Position numbers and translations under genes: made by a program. The notes beneath the pieces are model-generated. The model saw only the letters and a list, made by a program, of their open reading frames with translations, searched no databases and had not been told where the DNA came from. This document shows, piece after piece, positions 1 to 5,880 of a stretch of DNA of 5,881 nucleotides (positions are counted from its first letter, which is position 1; each line of letters starts with the position of its first letter). This stretch comes from Comamonadaceae bacterium (lineage in GTDB: Bacteria; Pseudomonadota; Gammaproteobacteria; Burkholderiales; Burkholderiaceae_C), in contig CANCCE010000177.1 in the NCBI GenBank assembly GCA_947374505.1, positions 1 through 5,881 of the forward strand. The letters run 5' to 3'.

Positions 1-527
1 CGATTGGCTACGCCCCACGCGAATCGATTGCCGGTGACTTTCTGGAAGGTTTGTCGCGCGAAGGCTTCAAGGTTGCGCACGACATCAGCGCCTACAGCTT
101 TCCGGCCATGGCCAAAGCCGCCCTGCCCTACCTGAACAAAAAATCGGCCCTGCTGACGCTGACGTATCTGGGTGCGCTGCGGGTGCTGCCGAACTACAAC
201 ACGATGGGCTTGGCCAAGGCCAGCCTGGAGGCCTCGGTACGCTACATGGCCGAATCGATGGGGCCCAAAGGCATGCGCGTCAATGGCATCAGCGCCGGCC
301 CGATCAAGACGCTGGCGGCCAGCGGTATTGCCGGTTTCAGCAAGATTCTGGGCGCTGTGGCCGCGGCCTCACCGATTCGCCGCAACGTGACGATTGACGA
401 AGTCGGCAATGTCGCCGCTTTCCTGATGAGCGATTTAGCCAGTGGCGTGACCGCTGAAATCACTTACGTTGATGGCGGTTTCAGCCATGTCGTGGGCGGC
501 ATCGCAGAACCCGTCGAAGCCAGCTGA
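1..527 (+). CDS. fabI: Enoyl-[acyl-carrier-protein] reductase (NADH), FabI, 3' part
   Basis: This is the C-terminal part of FabI, the cytoplasmic short-chain dehydrogenase-type enzyme that reduces trans-2-enoyl-ACP to acyl-ACP in the last step of each fatty-acid elongation cycle. The frame is open from the left edge (first full codon at position 3, reading IGYAPRESIAGDF) to TGA at 525-527, giving 174 residues of a family that is usually about 260 long. The start and the N-terminal NADH-binding glycine motif lie outside the window. Aligned from memory and without gaps to E. coli numbering, the catalytic Tyr156 (codon 195-197) and Lys163 (codon 216-218) fall in YNTMGLAK, Tyr146 lies in TYLGA, and the AGPIKTLAASGI substrate-loop motif follows. 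The C-terminal VDGGFS motif is intact. Gly93, Met159 and Phe203, positions linked to triclosan resistance when mutated, are all the sensitive type. The next gene begins 6 bases downstream. Confidence 0.97.
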   Translation, partial: IGYAPRESIAGDFLEGLSREGFKVAHDISAYSFPAMAKAALPYLNKKSALLTLTYLGALRVLPNYNTMGLAKASLEASVRYMAESMGPKGMRVNGISAGPIKTLAASGIAGFSKILGAVAAASPIRRNVTIDEVGNVAAFLMSDLASGVTAEITYVDGGFSHVVGGIAEPVEAS

Positions 528-533
528 CCCTGC

Positions 534-1469
534 ATGGGAAAGCACCTCGCCGCCCTCGTTTGCCGTGTCAAGGCAAGCGTGGCTTGGCTGAAGTTGCTGG
601 CCCTCGGCTTGGTTCTAGCGTCCTTGCTGGCACCGGCCCTCCCGCTTTCCGCGGCCGAGAACACTCCGCCCTTGATGCTGGCCAAGGTGTATCACCCTGG
701 GATGGACCTGCAGGACTACTGGGTCAGTGAAAAATACGACGGTATGCGCGGCTACTGGGATGGCCAGAAACTACTGACCCGCGGCGGTGAACCCATCTTT
801 GCACCCGTGTGGTTTACCGCAGGTTGGCCGGATGAGGCCATGGACGGTGAACTCTGGGCGGGCCGTGGGCAATTTCGGTTAGCGGTTTCAACCGTGCGCA
901 AACTCACGCCAGACGACGATGCCTGGCGCGGCATTCGTTTCATGGTGTTTGATTTACCAGCCCATAGGGGCACGTTCACGCAGCGCATACCGGCGCTCAA
1001 CAGTCTTGTACAAAAAATCAACCAGCCATGGGTGCAGGCCGTTCCTCAATGGAAGGTCGTCAGTCATCTGGCACTCAGCAACATGCTGACACAGCACGTG
1101 AAGGCAAAAGGCGAAGGCCTGATGCTGCACCGTGGTGCTTCGCTTTATGCAGGAGGCCGCAGCGACGACTTGCTGAAAGTCAAAACCCATGAGGACGCTG
1201 AAGCGCGGGTGGTTGGACACCTGCCCGGAAAAGGCAAATACACCGGCGCGCTGGGGGCCTTGTTGGTTGAAATGCCAGCACTGCCGGGGCATGAGCCGAT
1301 ACGCTTCAAAATAGGCACCGGCCTGAACGATGCTGAACGCAAAGCACCACCGCCCATTGGCTCGACAGTGACCTACCGGTTCAGGGGTTTCAACGACAGC
1401 GGCATTCCGCGTTTTGCCAGCTTCATGCGTATCCGAACAGACTTAGACGCTGTTAATCCGGCCCCATAA
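534..1469 (+). CDS. ligE: Exported minimal ATP-dependent DNA ligase (LigE type)
   Basis: This protein of up to 311 residues is a small ATP-dependent DNA ligase, which seals nicks by way of an enzyme-AMP intermediate. The nucleotidyltransferase motifs are visible in order: motif I KYDGMR at residues 67-72 with the adenylated lysine K67 (codon 732-734), Ia TRGG at 82-85, III DGELWAGR at 104-111, IIIa FMVFDLP at 136-142, IV EGLMLH at 194-199 and V LLKVKT at 213-218. An OB-fold domain follows (about 220-303). There is no zinc finger, BRCT or other added domain, which is typical of LigE. The N-terminus has a hydrophobic stretch (about 17-38) ending in LSAAEN, which looks like a Sec signal peptide, so the mature enzyme is probably periplasmic. 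The ATG at 534 is 6 bases after the fabI stop but lacks a clear ribosome binding site. GTG at 579 has AAGG 5 bases upstream and gives a more ordinary signal peptide. The stop faces the decarboxylase stop. Family is certain, location inferred. Confidence 0.93.
   Translation: MGKHLAALVCRVKASVAWLKLLALGLVLASLLAPALPLSAAENTPPLMLAKVYHPGMDLQDYWVSEKYDGMRGYWDGQKLLTRGGEPIFAPVWFTAGWPDEAMDGELWAGRGQFRLAVSTVRKLTPDDDAWRGIRFMVFDLPAHRGTFTQRIPALNSLVQKINQPWVQAVPQWKVVSHLALSNMLTQHVKAKGEGLMLHRGASLYAGGRSDDLLKVKTHEDAEARVVGHLPGKGKYTGALGALLVEMPALPGHEPIRFKIGTGLNDAERKAPPPIGSTVTYRFRGFNDSGIPRFASFMRIRTDLDAVNPAP
570..581 (+). promoter_or_regulatory. Possible ribosome binding site and GTG start of the ligase
   Basis: AAGG at 570-573 lies 5 bases before an in-frame GTG at 579-581 (codon 16 of the longer reading). 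Starting here would remove 15 residues and leave a signal peptide opening MAWLKLL, with a lysine just before the hydrophobic core. The upstream ATG at 534 lacks such a site but could be translated by coupling to fabI. The sequence does not decide between the two. Confidence 0.4.
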
Positions 1470-1477
1470 ATCAGCGA

Positions 1478-3766
1478 TCAGCGCTTCACGCAGTCCGCGT
1501 AATAACGCTTCTTGCCTTTGGCATCTTCTTGCTCAACCAAACCGTGAATATCGGTTTCAAAGCCCGGGCACTGACCATTGAACTCACGCGCGAACTTCAG
1601 GTAATCCACAATCTTTTTGTTGAACACTTCTCCTGGAATCAACAGTGGAATACCCGGCGGATAAGGCGTCACCAGACCAACCGTGATACGCCCTTCCAAG
1701 TGATCGATCTCCACCCGCTCTGTGGTGCGGTGCGCAATGTGCGCATAGGCATCGCTCGGCTTCATGGCCGGGGTCAGGTCGCTCAAATACACCTCAGTCG
1801 TCAAACGTGCAATGTCGTACTTGGCGTACTGCGCATGAATGTGTTGACACAAATCAGTCAGGCCCATGCGTTCGTACTTGGGATACTTCTGACAGAACTC
1901 AGGCAAAACGCGCCACATCGGCTGGTTCTTGTCGTAGTCGTCTTTGAACTGCTGCAGCGCTGTCAGCAGCGTGTTCCAGCGGCCTTTGGTGATGCCGATG
2001 GTGAACATGATGAAGAAACTGTAGAGACCCGTTTTTTCAACGATCACGCCATGCTCAGCCAAAAACTTGGTGACGATGCTGGCGGGAATACCGGTCTTCG
2101 CGAACTTGCCATTCAGGTCCATGCCCGGCGTGACGATGGTCGACTTGATCGGGTCCAACATGTTGAAACCGGTGGCCATCTGGCCAAAGCCGTGCCAGTT
2201 GTTGGCGCCGTTTTTAGCCGTCTTGGCGCTGCGGGATTCGCCCTTGATGATCCAGTCCTTGGCCTCACCAATGCCTTCATCCACCAGTTTGTCCGGGCCC
2301 CACACCTTGAACCACCAGTCGGTGCCGTATTCATCGTCAATCTTGCGCATGGCACGACGGAAGTCCAGCGCCTCGGCAATGCTTTCTTCAACCAGGGCCG
2401 TGCCGCCGGGCGGTTCCATCATGGCCGCAGCGACGTCGCAGCTGGCGATGATGCTGTACTGCGGCGAGGTTGAGGTGTGCATCAGGTAAGCCTCATTGAA
2501 GAGGTGCCTGTCGAGCTTGGTATTTTGGGAGTCTTGAACCAGCACGTGGCTGGCTTGGCTGATACCAGCCAGCAGTTTGTGGATCGACTGCGTTGAATAC
2601 ACCACCGCATCCTTCGGACGCGGGCGGTTTTTGCCCATGGCGTGGTAGGTGCCATAGAACGGATGGAAAGCCGCATGTGGCAACCAAGCCTCGTCGAAAT
2701 GCAGGTTGTCGATGTAGCCATCCAGCATGCCCTTGATGGTCTCTGTGTTGTACAGAACACCGTCATAGGTGGACTGCGTCAAGGTCAATACGCGCGGTTT
2801 GACTTGGCTGGCGTCAACCCCCTTCAACAACGGATTCGCGGCAATTTTGGCGCGGATGGCCTCGGGCTCAAACTCGCTTTGCGGGATTGGGCCAATGATG
2901 CCGAAGTGATTGCGCGTTGGCTTCAAAAACACCGGGATTGCGCCGGTCATGATGATGGCGTGCAAGATCGACTTGTGGCAGTTGCGGTCGACCACGACCA
3001 CGTCGCCCGGCGCCACGGTGTGGTGCCAGACAATCTTGTTGCTGGTCGAGGTGCCGTTGGTGACAAAGAAGCAATGATCGGCATTGAAAATACGCGCGGC
3101 ATTGCGCTCGCTGGCGCCGATGGCACCGTCATGGTCGAGCAACTGACCGAGCTCTTCAACCGCATTGCAAACGTCGGCACGCAACATGTTTTCACCGAAA
3201 AACTGGTGGAACATCTGGCCCACCGGGCTCTTCAAAAACGCCACGCCACCCGAGTGACCCGGGCAATGCCACGAATAAGAACCGTCTTCGGCATAGTCGA
3301 GCAAGGCCTTGAAAAACGGCGGCTGTACGCCTTCCAAATAGGTCTTGGCTTCGCGAATGATGTGACGCGCCACAAACTCGGGCGTGTCCTCAAACATATG
3401 AATGAAGCCATGCAATTCACGCAAGATGTCGTTGGGGATGTGGCGCGAGGTTTTGGTCTCGCCGTACACATAAATCGGCACATCCAAATTCTTACGACGC
3501 ACTTCAGCGATGAAATGCCGCAGATTCAGAACCGCCGGGTCAAGGTCGGGACCGGGCGTGAACTCTTCGTCGTCAATCGACAAAATGAACGCACTGGCCC
3601 GGCTTTGCTGCTGCGCAAACTGCGACAAGTCACCGTAACTGGTCACACCCAGAACTTCAAAGCCTTCGGTTTCAATGGCTTGCGCCAGCGCACGAATCCC
3701 CAGACCTGAAGTATTTTCAGATCGGAAGTCTTCGTCAATGATGATGATGGGGAAGCGAAATTTCAT
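1478..3766 (-). CDS. Orn/Lys/Arg decarboxylase, PLP-dependent, AdiA/LdcI-like
   Basis: This 762-residue protein belongs to the group III PLP-dependent basic amino-acid decarboxylases (E. coli LdcI, AdiA, SpeC), about 710-760 residues long, usually cytoplasmic oligomers. Residues 1-150 are the response-regulator-like wing domain (FPIIIIDEDF at 5-14). The aminotransferase-fold domain shows HCPGHSGG (167-174), the phosphate-binding GTSTSNK (238-244), His264 in DRNCHKS which should stack on the cofactor, Asp358 in HFDEAW, and the Schiff-base lysine K397 in QSIHKLLA (codon 2578-2576). The C-terminal domain carries PYPPGIP (701-707) and CPGFETDIHG (733-742). The product would be cadaverine, agmatine or putrescine plus CO2. 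VEKTG (576-580) and FETDIHG resemble LdcI, whereas other parts resemble AdiA, so the substrate is left open. I chose the ATG at 3766 because family members begin near MKFRFP. An in-frame ATG at 3850 would add 28 proline-rich, unconserved-looking residues and lies upstream of the candidate promoter. No clear Shine-Dalgarno precedes 3766. Confidence 0.93.
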   Translation of the reverse strand: MKFRFPIIIIDEDFRSENTSGLGIRALAQAIETEGFEVLGVTSYGDLSQFAQQQSRASAFILSIDDEEFTPGPDLDPAVLNLRHFIAEVRRKNLDVPIYVYGETKTSRHIPNDILRELHGFIHMFEDTPEFVARHIIREAKTYLEGVQPPFFKALLDYAEDGSYSWHCPGHSGGVAFLKSPVGQMFHQFFGENMLRADVCNAVEELGQLLDHDGAIGASERNAARIFNADHCFFVTNGTSTSNKIVWHHTVAPGDVVVVDRNCHKSILHAIIMTGAIPVFLKPTRNHFGIIGPIPQSEFEPEAIRAKIAANPLLKGVDASQVKPRVLTLTQSTYDGVLYNTETIKGMLDGYIDNLHFDEAWLPHAAFHPFYGTYHAMGKNRPRPKDAVVYSTQSIHKLLAGISQASHVLVQDSQNTKLDRHLFNEAYLMHTSTSPQYSIIASCDVAAAMMEPPGGTALVEESIAEALDFRRAMRKIDDEYGTDWWFKVWGPDKLVDEGIGEAKDWIIKGESRSAKTAKNGANNWHGFGQMATGFNMLDPIKSTIVTPGMDLNGKFAKTGIPASIVTKFLAEHGVIVEKTGLYSFFIMFTIGITKGRWNTLLTALQQFKDDYDKNQPMWRVLPEFCQKYPKYERMGLTDLCQHIHAQYAKYDIARLTTEVYLSDLTPAMKPSDAYAHIAHRTTERVEIDHLEGRITVGLVTPYPPGIPLLIPGEVFNKKIVDYLKFAREFNGQCPGFETDIHGLVEQEDAKGKKRYYADCVKR

Positions 3767-3795
3767 GGTGTGCGCGGGGTTAAAAGCCTGATCCG

Positions 3796-3823
3796 AGAAT
3801 AGCGGTGACGGATAAAAGGGCAA
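3796..3823 (-). promoter_or_regulatory. Candidate sigma-70 promoter of the decarboxylase gene
   Basis: On the minus strand TTGCCC (plus positions 3823-3818) and TATTCT (3801-3796) are separated by 16 bases; each box matches the consensus at 4 of 6 positions. Transcription would begin about 20-25 bases before the ATG at 3766, which supports that start over the in-frame ATG at 3850. The match is modest and was found by eye. Confidence 0.35.
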
Positions 3824-3850
3824 AGTGTACGGAATTAATACCCCGCCCAT

Positions 3851-3878
3851 ATGACCAACTTCACTTTTGCTTCAAAAT
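3851..3878 (+). promoter_or_regulatory. Candidate promoter of the nfeD-qmcA cluster
   Basis: ATGACC (3851-3856) and CAAAAT (3873-3878) are 16 bases apart, each matching 4 of 6 consensus positions. Transcription from here would leave a leader of about 20 bases containing the strong ribosome binding site at 3894-3899. This is a weak call, based on position in the divergent intergenic region. Confidence 0.3.
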
Positions 3879-3893
3879 AAGACTCAACTTAAC

Positions 3894-3908
3894 AGGAGGC
3901 AACCCATG
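3894..3908 (+). promoter_or_regulatory. Strong Shine-Dalgarno and ATG start of the NfeD gene
   Basis: AGGAGG at 3894-3899 lies 6 bases before the ATG at 3906-3908. This near-perfect site fixes the start of the NfeD-like protein and rules out the longer reading from TTG at 3867, which would include the ribosome binding site in the coding sequence. Confidence 0.9.
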
Positions 3909-4340
3909 ACAGAAGCAACCATTTGGTGGCTACTCGCGGGCGGTGCGGTGGTCGCGGAACTGCTCACAGGCACTTTTTTCCTGCTCATGATCGGCATCGC
4001 AATGGCTGCCGGCGCTTTAGCCGCGCATGCCGGCGCTGACGCTATTGTTCAATTGGTGCTGGCGTCTGTCGTTGGCGGCGGCTCAGTTGTGGCCTGCTAC
4101 TTCGTCAAAAAGCGCCGCAAAGCCGCACTTCCCGAAGACAGTAACCAAGCCTTCAACCTTGACATTGGTGAAACCGTGATGGTCCTTGGCTGGGACCCTG
4201 ATGGCACGGCGAACGTCCGGTATCGCGGTGCTAACTGGACAGCCATTCGTCGTCCAGGCGAAGCAGCGGCCACCGGCGCTCATCGGGTCGCAGAGGTCAT
4301 CGGTACACGTTTACGCGTGGAAAAAATCCCTTCAACCTGA
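3906..4340 (+). CDS. Short NfeD-family membrane protein (YbbJ-like)
   Basis: The protein has 144 residues, the size of the short NfeD type that lacks the ClpP-like protease domain. The N-terminal half holds two or three membrane segments (about 6-20, 22-41 and 46-66) rich in Gly, Ala and Val, followed by a basic cytoplasmic edge KKRRK (68-72). Residues about 83-141 form the expected small beta-barrel (OB-fold) domain, with the typical NfeD pattern of an IGETVMVLGWDPDG stretch, then VRYRGANWTAI, and a final VIGTRLRVEK strand. NfeD proteins are encoded beside stomatin/SPFH genes and are thought to bind them in membrane microdomains; E. coli YbbJ next to QmcA is the parallel. The gene following here is indeed QmcA-like, 88 bases downstream. 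The start is set by an excellent ribosome binding site. Function beyond partnering the SPFH protein is unknown. Confidence 0.9.
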   Translation: MTEATIWWLLAGGAVVAELLTGTFFLLMIGIAMAAGALAAHAGADAIVQLVLASVVGGGSVVACYFVKKRRKAALPEDSNQAFNLDIGETVMVLGWDPDGTANVRYRGANWTAIRRPGEAAATGAHRVAEVIGTRLRVEKIPST

Positions 4341-4346
4341 TCTGTG

Positions 4347-4375
4347 TTGAACTTAGCGCTTATTTTTGGTATCAG
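4347..4375 (+). promoter_or_regulatory. Candidate internal promoter upstream of qmcA
   Basis: TTGAAC (4347-4352) and TATCAG (4370-4375) are separated by the optimal 17 bases, each matching 4 of 6 consensus positions. The pair lies in the 88-base gap between the NfeD and SPFH genes, a spacing long enough for separate transcription of the SPFH gene. A purine-rich AGAAAGA at 4418-4424 serves as a weak ribosome binding site before the ATG at 4429. Confidence 0.35.
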
Positions 4376-4428
4376 ACAAATCCTTTTCTCTAGCGTCATC
4401 TGCTTCATCGAACACATAGAAAGACTCC

Positions 4429-5346
4429 ATGGAAATTTCAATTGTCATCTTGGTCATCGCCCTGATCTTCATCACCCGATCCATCAAAGTGGTGCCGCAG
4501 CAAAACTCCTGGGTCGTTGAACGACTCGGTAAATTCCAGCAAGCCCTCACCCCCGGGCTGAACTTTCTGGTGCCCTTCATTGACCGCGTGGCCTACAAGC
4601 ACAGCCTGAAAGAAATTCCGCTGGATGTGCCCAGCCAGATCTGCATCACCAAGGACAACACGCAGCTCCAAGTCGATGGCATTTTGTATTTTCAAGTCAC
4701 GGATCCGATCCGCGCCAGCTATGGTTCGTCGAACTACATCATGGCCGTCACCCAACTGGCACAGACCTCTCTGCGCAGCGTGATCGGCAAGCTCGAGCTC
4801 GACAAGACATTCGAAGAGCGCAACATCATCAATGCGCAAGTGGTTGCAGCCATCGACGAAGCCGCGTTGAACTGGGGCGTGAAGGTTCTGCGCTACGAGA
4901 TCAAGGACTTGACGCCACCGAAAGAAATCTTGCTGGCCATGCAGTCGCAGATCACTGCCGAGCGTGAAAAGCGCGCCTTGATCGCAGCCTCTGAAGGTCG
5001 TCGCCAAGAGCAAATCAACATCGCCACCGGCGAACGAGAAGCCTTCATTGCCCGCTCCGAAGGCGCCAAGCTCGCCGCCATCAACAATGCCCAAGGTGAA
5101 GCCGGTGCCATCACCGCCGTGGCGGACGCAACGGCCCTAGCCATTGAGCGCGTGGCTGCAGCCATTCGCCAGCCCGGTGGCGAAATGGCGGTGCAACTGA
5201 AGGTCGCGGAAAAAGCGGTCGAGGCCTACGCCAAAGTCGCCAGCCAAGCCAAAACCACACTGATCGTGCCGAGCAATATGACCGAAGTGTCCAGTCTCAT
5301 CACCTCCGCCATGACCATGCTGCAAGTCAACAAGGCGCCGACTTAA
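4429..5346 (+). CDS. qmcA: Stomatin/SPFH-domain membrane protein, QmcA (YbbK)-like
   Basis: This 305-residue protein matches the QmcA/paraslipin branch of the SPFH (stomatin, prohibitin, flotillin, HflK/C) family in length and order. A single N-terminal hydrophobic segment (about residues 2-17) anchors it in the inner membrane. The SPFH domain (about 19-180) shows VPQQNSWVVERLGKF (22-36), LTPGLNFLVPFID (40-52), the ITKDNTQLQVDGILYFQV strand pair (73-90) and YEIKDLTPP (156-164). Residues about 175-240 are Ala/Glu/Arg-rich with AxxxAEG-type repeats (EREKRALIAASEG, REAFIARSEG), the coiled coil through which such proteins build large rings. The C-terminus has the family LIVPSNMTEVSSLI stretch (278-291). 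In E. coli QmcA is a partner and substrate-control factor around FtsH and membrane quality control. The neighbouring NfeD gene is the usual companion, and the next gene starts 4 bases after the stop. Family is certain; the cellular role in this organism is inferred. Confidence 0.95.
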   Translation: MEISIVILVIALIFITRSIKVVPQQNSWVVERLGKFQQALTPGLNFLVPFIDRVAYKHSLKEIPLDVPSQICITKDNTQLQVDGILYFQVTDPIRASYGSSNYIMAVTQLAQTSLRSVIGKLELDKTFEERNIINAQVVAAIDEAALNWGVKVLRYEIKDLTPPKEILLAMQSQITAEREKRALIAASEGRRQEQINIATGEREAFIARSEGAKLAAINNAQGEAGAITAVADATALAIERVAAAIRQPGGEMAVQLKVAEKAVEAYAKVASQAKTTLIVPSNMTEVSSLITSAMTMLQVNKAPT

Positions 5347-5350
5347 CACC

Positions 5351-5725
5351 ATGACAACCCTGAACGTGTTGGGCACCCCCTTGGTGCCCTGCTCTTACGA
5401 TCCTTTGACCGGCTACTTCCGCGATGGCTGCTGCGAGACCGACGAAACAGACGCAGGTTCCCACCTCGTCTGCGCCCGAATGACGCAAGCCTTTCTGGAT
5501 TTTTCTGTCGCTCGCGGTAATGATTTGGTCACCCCTAAGCCGCAGTGGCGCTTTGCGGGCCTGAAAGCCGGCGACCGGTGGTGCCTCTGCGTGAACCGCT
5601 GGAAAGAAGCCTTGGCCGCCGGCGTTGCGCCACCCGTCATCCTGGAATGCACGCATGCCTACGCACTCAAGGTGGTGAGCCTGCAAGCGCTTGAAAGCCA
5701 CGCCTTCAAAGGCGAACTTCAATAA
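5351..5725 (+). CDS. DUF2237-family protein of unknown function
   Basis: The protein has 124 residues, no signal peptide and no membrane segment, so it is probably cytoplasmic. It matches the DUF2237 family from memory: NVLGTPLVPCSYDPLTG near the start (5-21), DGCCETDETDAGSH (25-38), RGNDL-TP (55-62), GLKAGDRWCLC (70-80), RWKEALAAGVAPPV (83-96) and ECTHAYAL (99-106). Cysteines at 14, 27, 28, 41, 78, 80 and 100, with His38 and His102, are numerous for this size and most lie in the conserved motifs, suggesting metal binding, redox chemistry or a catalytic site; none of these is established. The ATG is 4 bases after the qmcA stop, with no close ribosome binding site (nearest AAGG at 5332-5335 is too far), so translation is probably coupled to qmcA. 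The family assignment is firm but it carries no biochemical function. Confidence 0.9.
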   Translation: MTTLNVLGTPLVPCSYDPLTGYFRDGCCETDETDAGSHLVCARMTQAFLDFSVARGNDLVTPKPQWRFAGLKAGDRWCLCVNRWKEALAAGVAPPVILECTHAYALKVVSLQALESHAFKGELQ

Positions 5726-5750
5726 TTGGGTTCGGGTCCATCAACATTTA

Positions 5751-5778
5751 TCTACAGGGGCTAATCCACTGCTAGAAT
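5751..5778 (+). promoter_or_regulatory. Extended -10 promoter of the tRNA-Ser gene
   Basis: TAGAAT at 5773-5778 matches the -10 consensus at 5 of 6 positions and is preceded by TGC (5770-5772), the extended -10 element. TCTACA at 5751-5756 is a 4 of 6 match to the -35 box, 16 bases upstream. Transcription would start near 5785, only a few bases before the mature tRNA at 5791, so RNase P would remove a very short leader. The rest of the 65-base gap after the DUF2237 gene shows no convincing terminator. Confidence 0.65.
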
Positions 5779-5790
5779 GTGAGGCTTCGC

Positions 5791-5880
5791 GGAAGGGTGG
5801 ATGAGCGGTTTAAGTCATACGCCTGGAAAGCGTACGTGGGGTTATACCCACCGCGGGTTCGAATCCCGCCTCTTCCGCCA
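5791..5880 (+). tRNA. tRNA-Ser (anticodon GGA)
   Basis: The 90-base gene folds into a complete class II tRNA. The acceptor stem pairs GGAAGGG (5791-5797) with CTCTTCC (5870-5876) including one G-U pair, followed by discriminator G5877 and an encoded CCA (5878-5880). The D arm has G-C, A-T and T-G pairs (5800-5802 with 5814-5816) around the usual AGCGGTTTAA loop. The anticodon stem TACGC/GCGTA (5818-5822, 5830-5834) carries loop CTGGAAA with anticodon GGA at 5825-5827, reading UCC and UCU. A long variable arm (5835-5852, pairing TGGG with CCCA) and discriminator G are the serine identity features. The T arm pairs GCGGG with CCCGC around TTCGAAT. It lies on the same strand as the upstream genes but has its own promoter. 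Confidence 0.97.

Noticed and set aside
1529..2473. Open frame of 314 codons on the plus strand, also opposite the decarboxylase
   Set aside because: Same reasoning: TTG start without ribosome binding site, His/Arg/Val-rich product with no family resemblance, full overlap with conserved coding sequence.
2642..3709. Open frame of 355 codons on the plus strand opposite the decarboxylase
   Set aside because: It lies wholly inside the well-supported decarboxylase gene on the other strand, has no recognisable domain and no ribosome binding site, and its composition is what a codon-biased antisense frame yields.
3767..3850. 28-codon N-terminal extension of the decarboxylase from the ATG at 3850
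   Set aside because: The added residues look unlike any family N-terminus, the candidate promoter lies inside this stretch, and homologues as recalled start at the ATG at 3766.
3867..3905. 13-codon extension of the NfeD protein from TTG at 3867
   Set aside because: It would run through a near-perfect AGGAGG that is properly spaced for the ATG at 3906, and it puts polar residues in front of the expected membrane-segment N-terminus.
4438..5094. Open frame of 218 codons on the minus strand opposite qmcA
   Set aside because: It is an antisense shadow of the SPFH gene with no motif; the product is Asp/Gly/Leu-rich as expected from the complement of the coiled-coil region.
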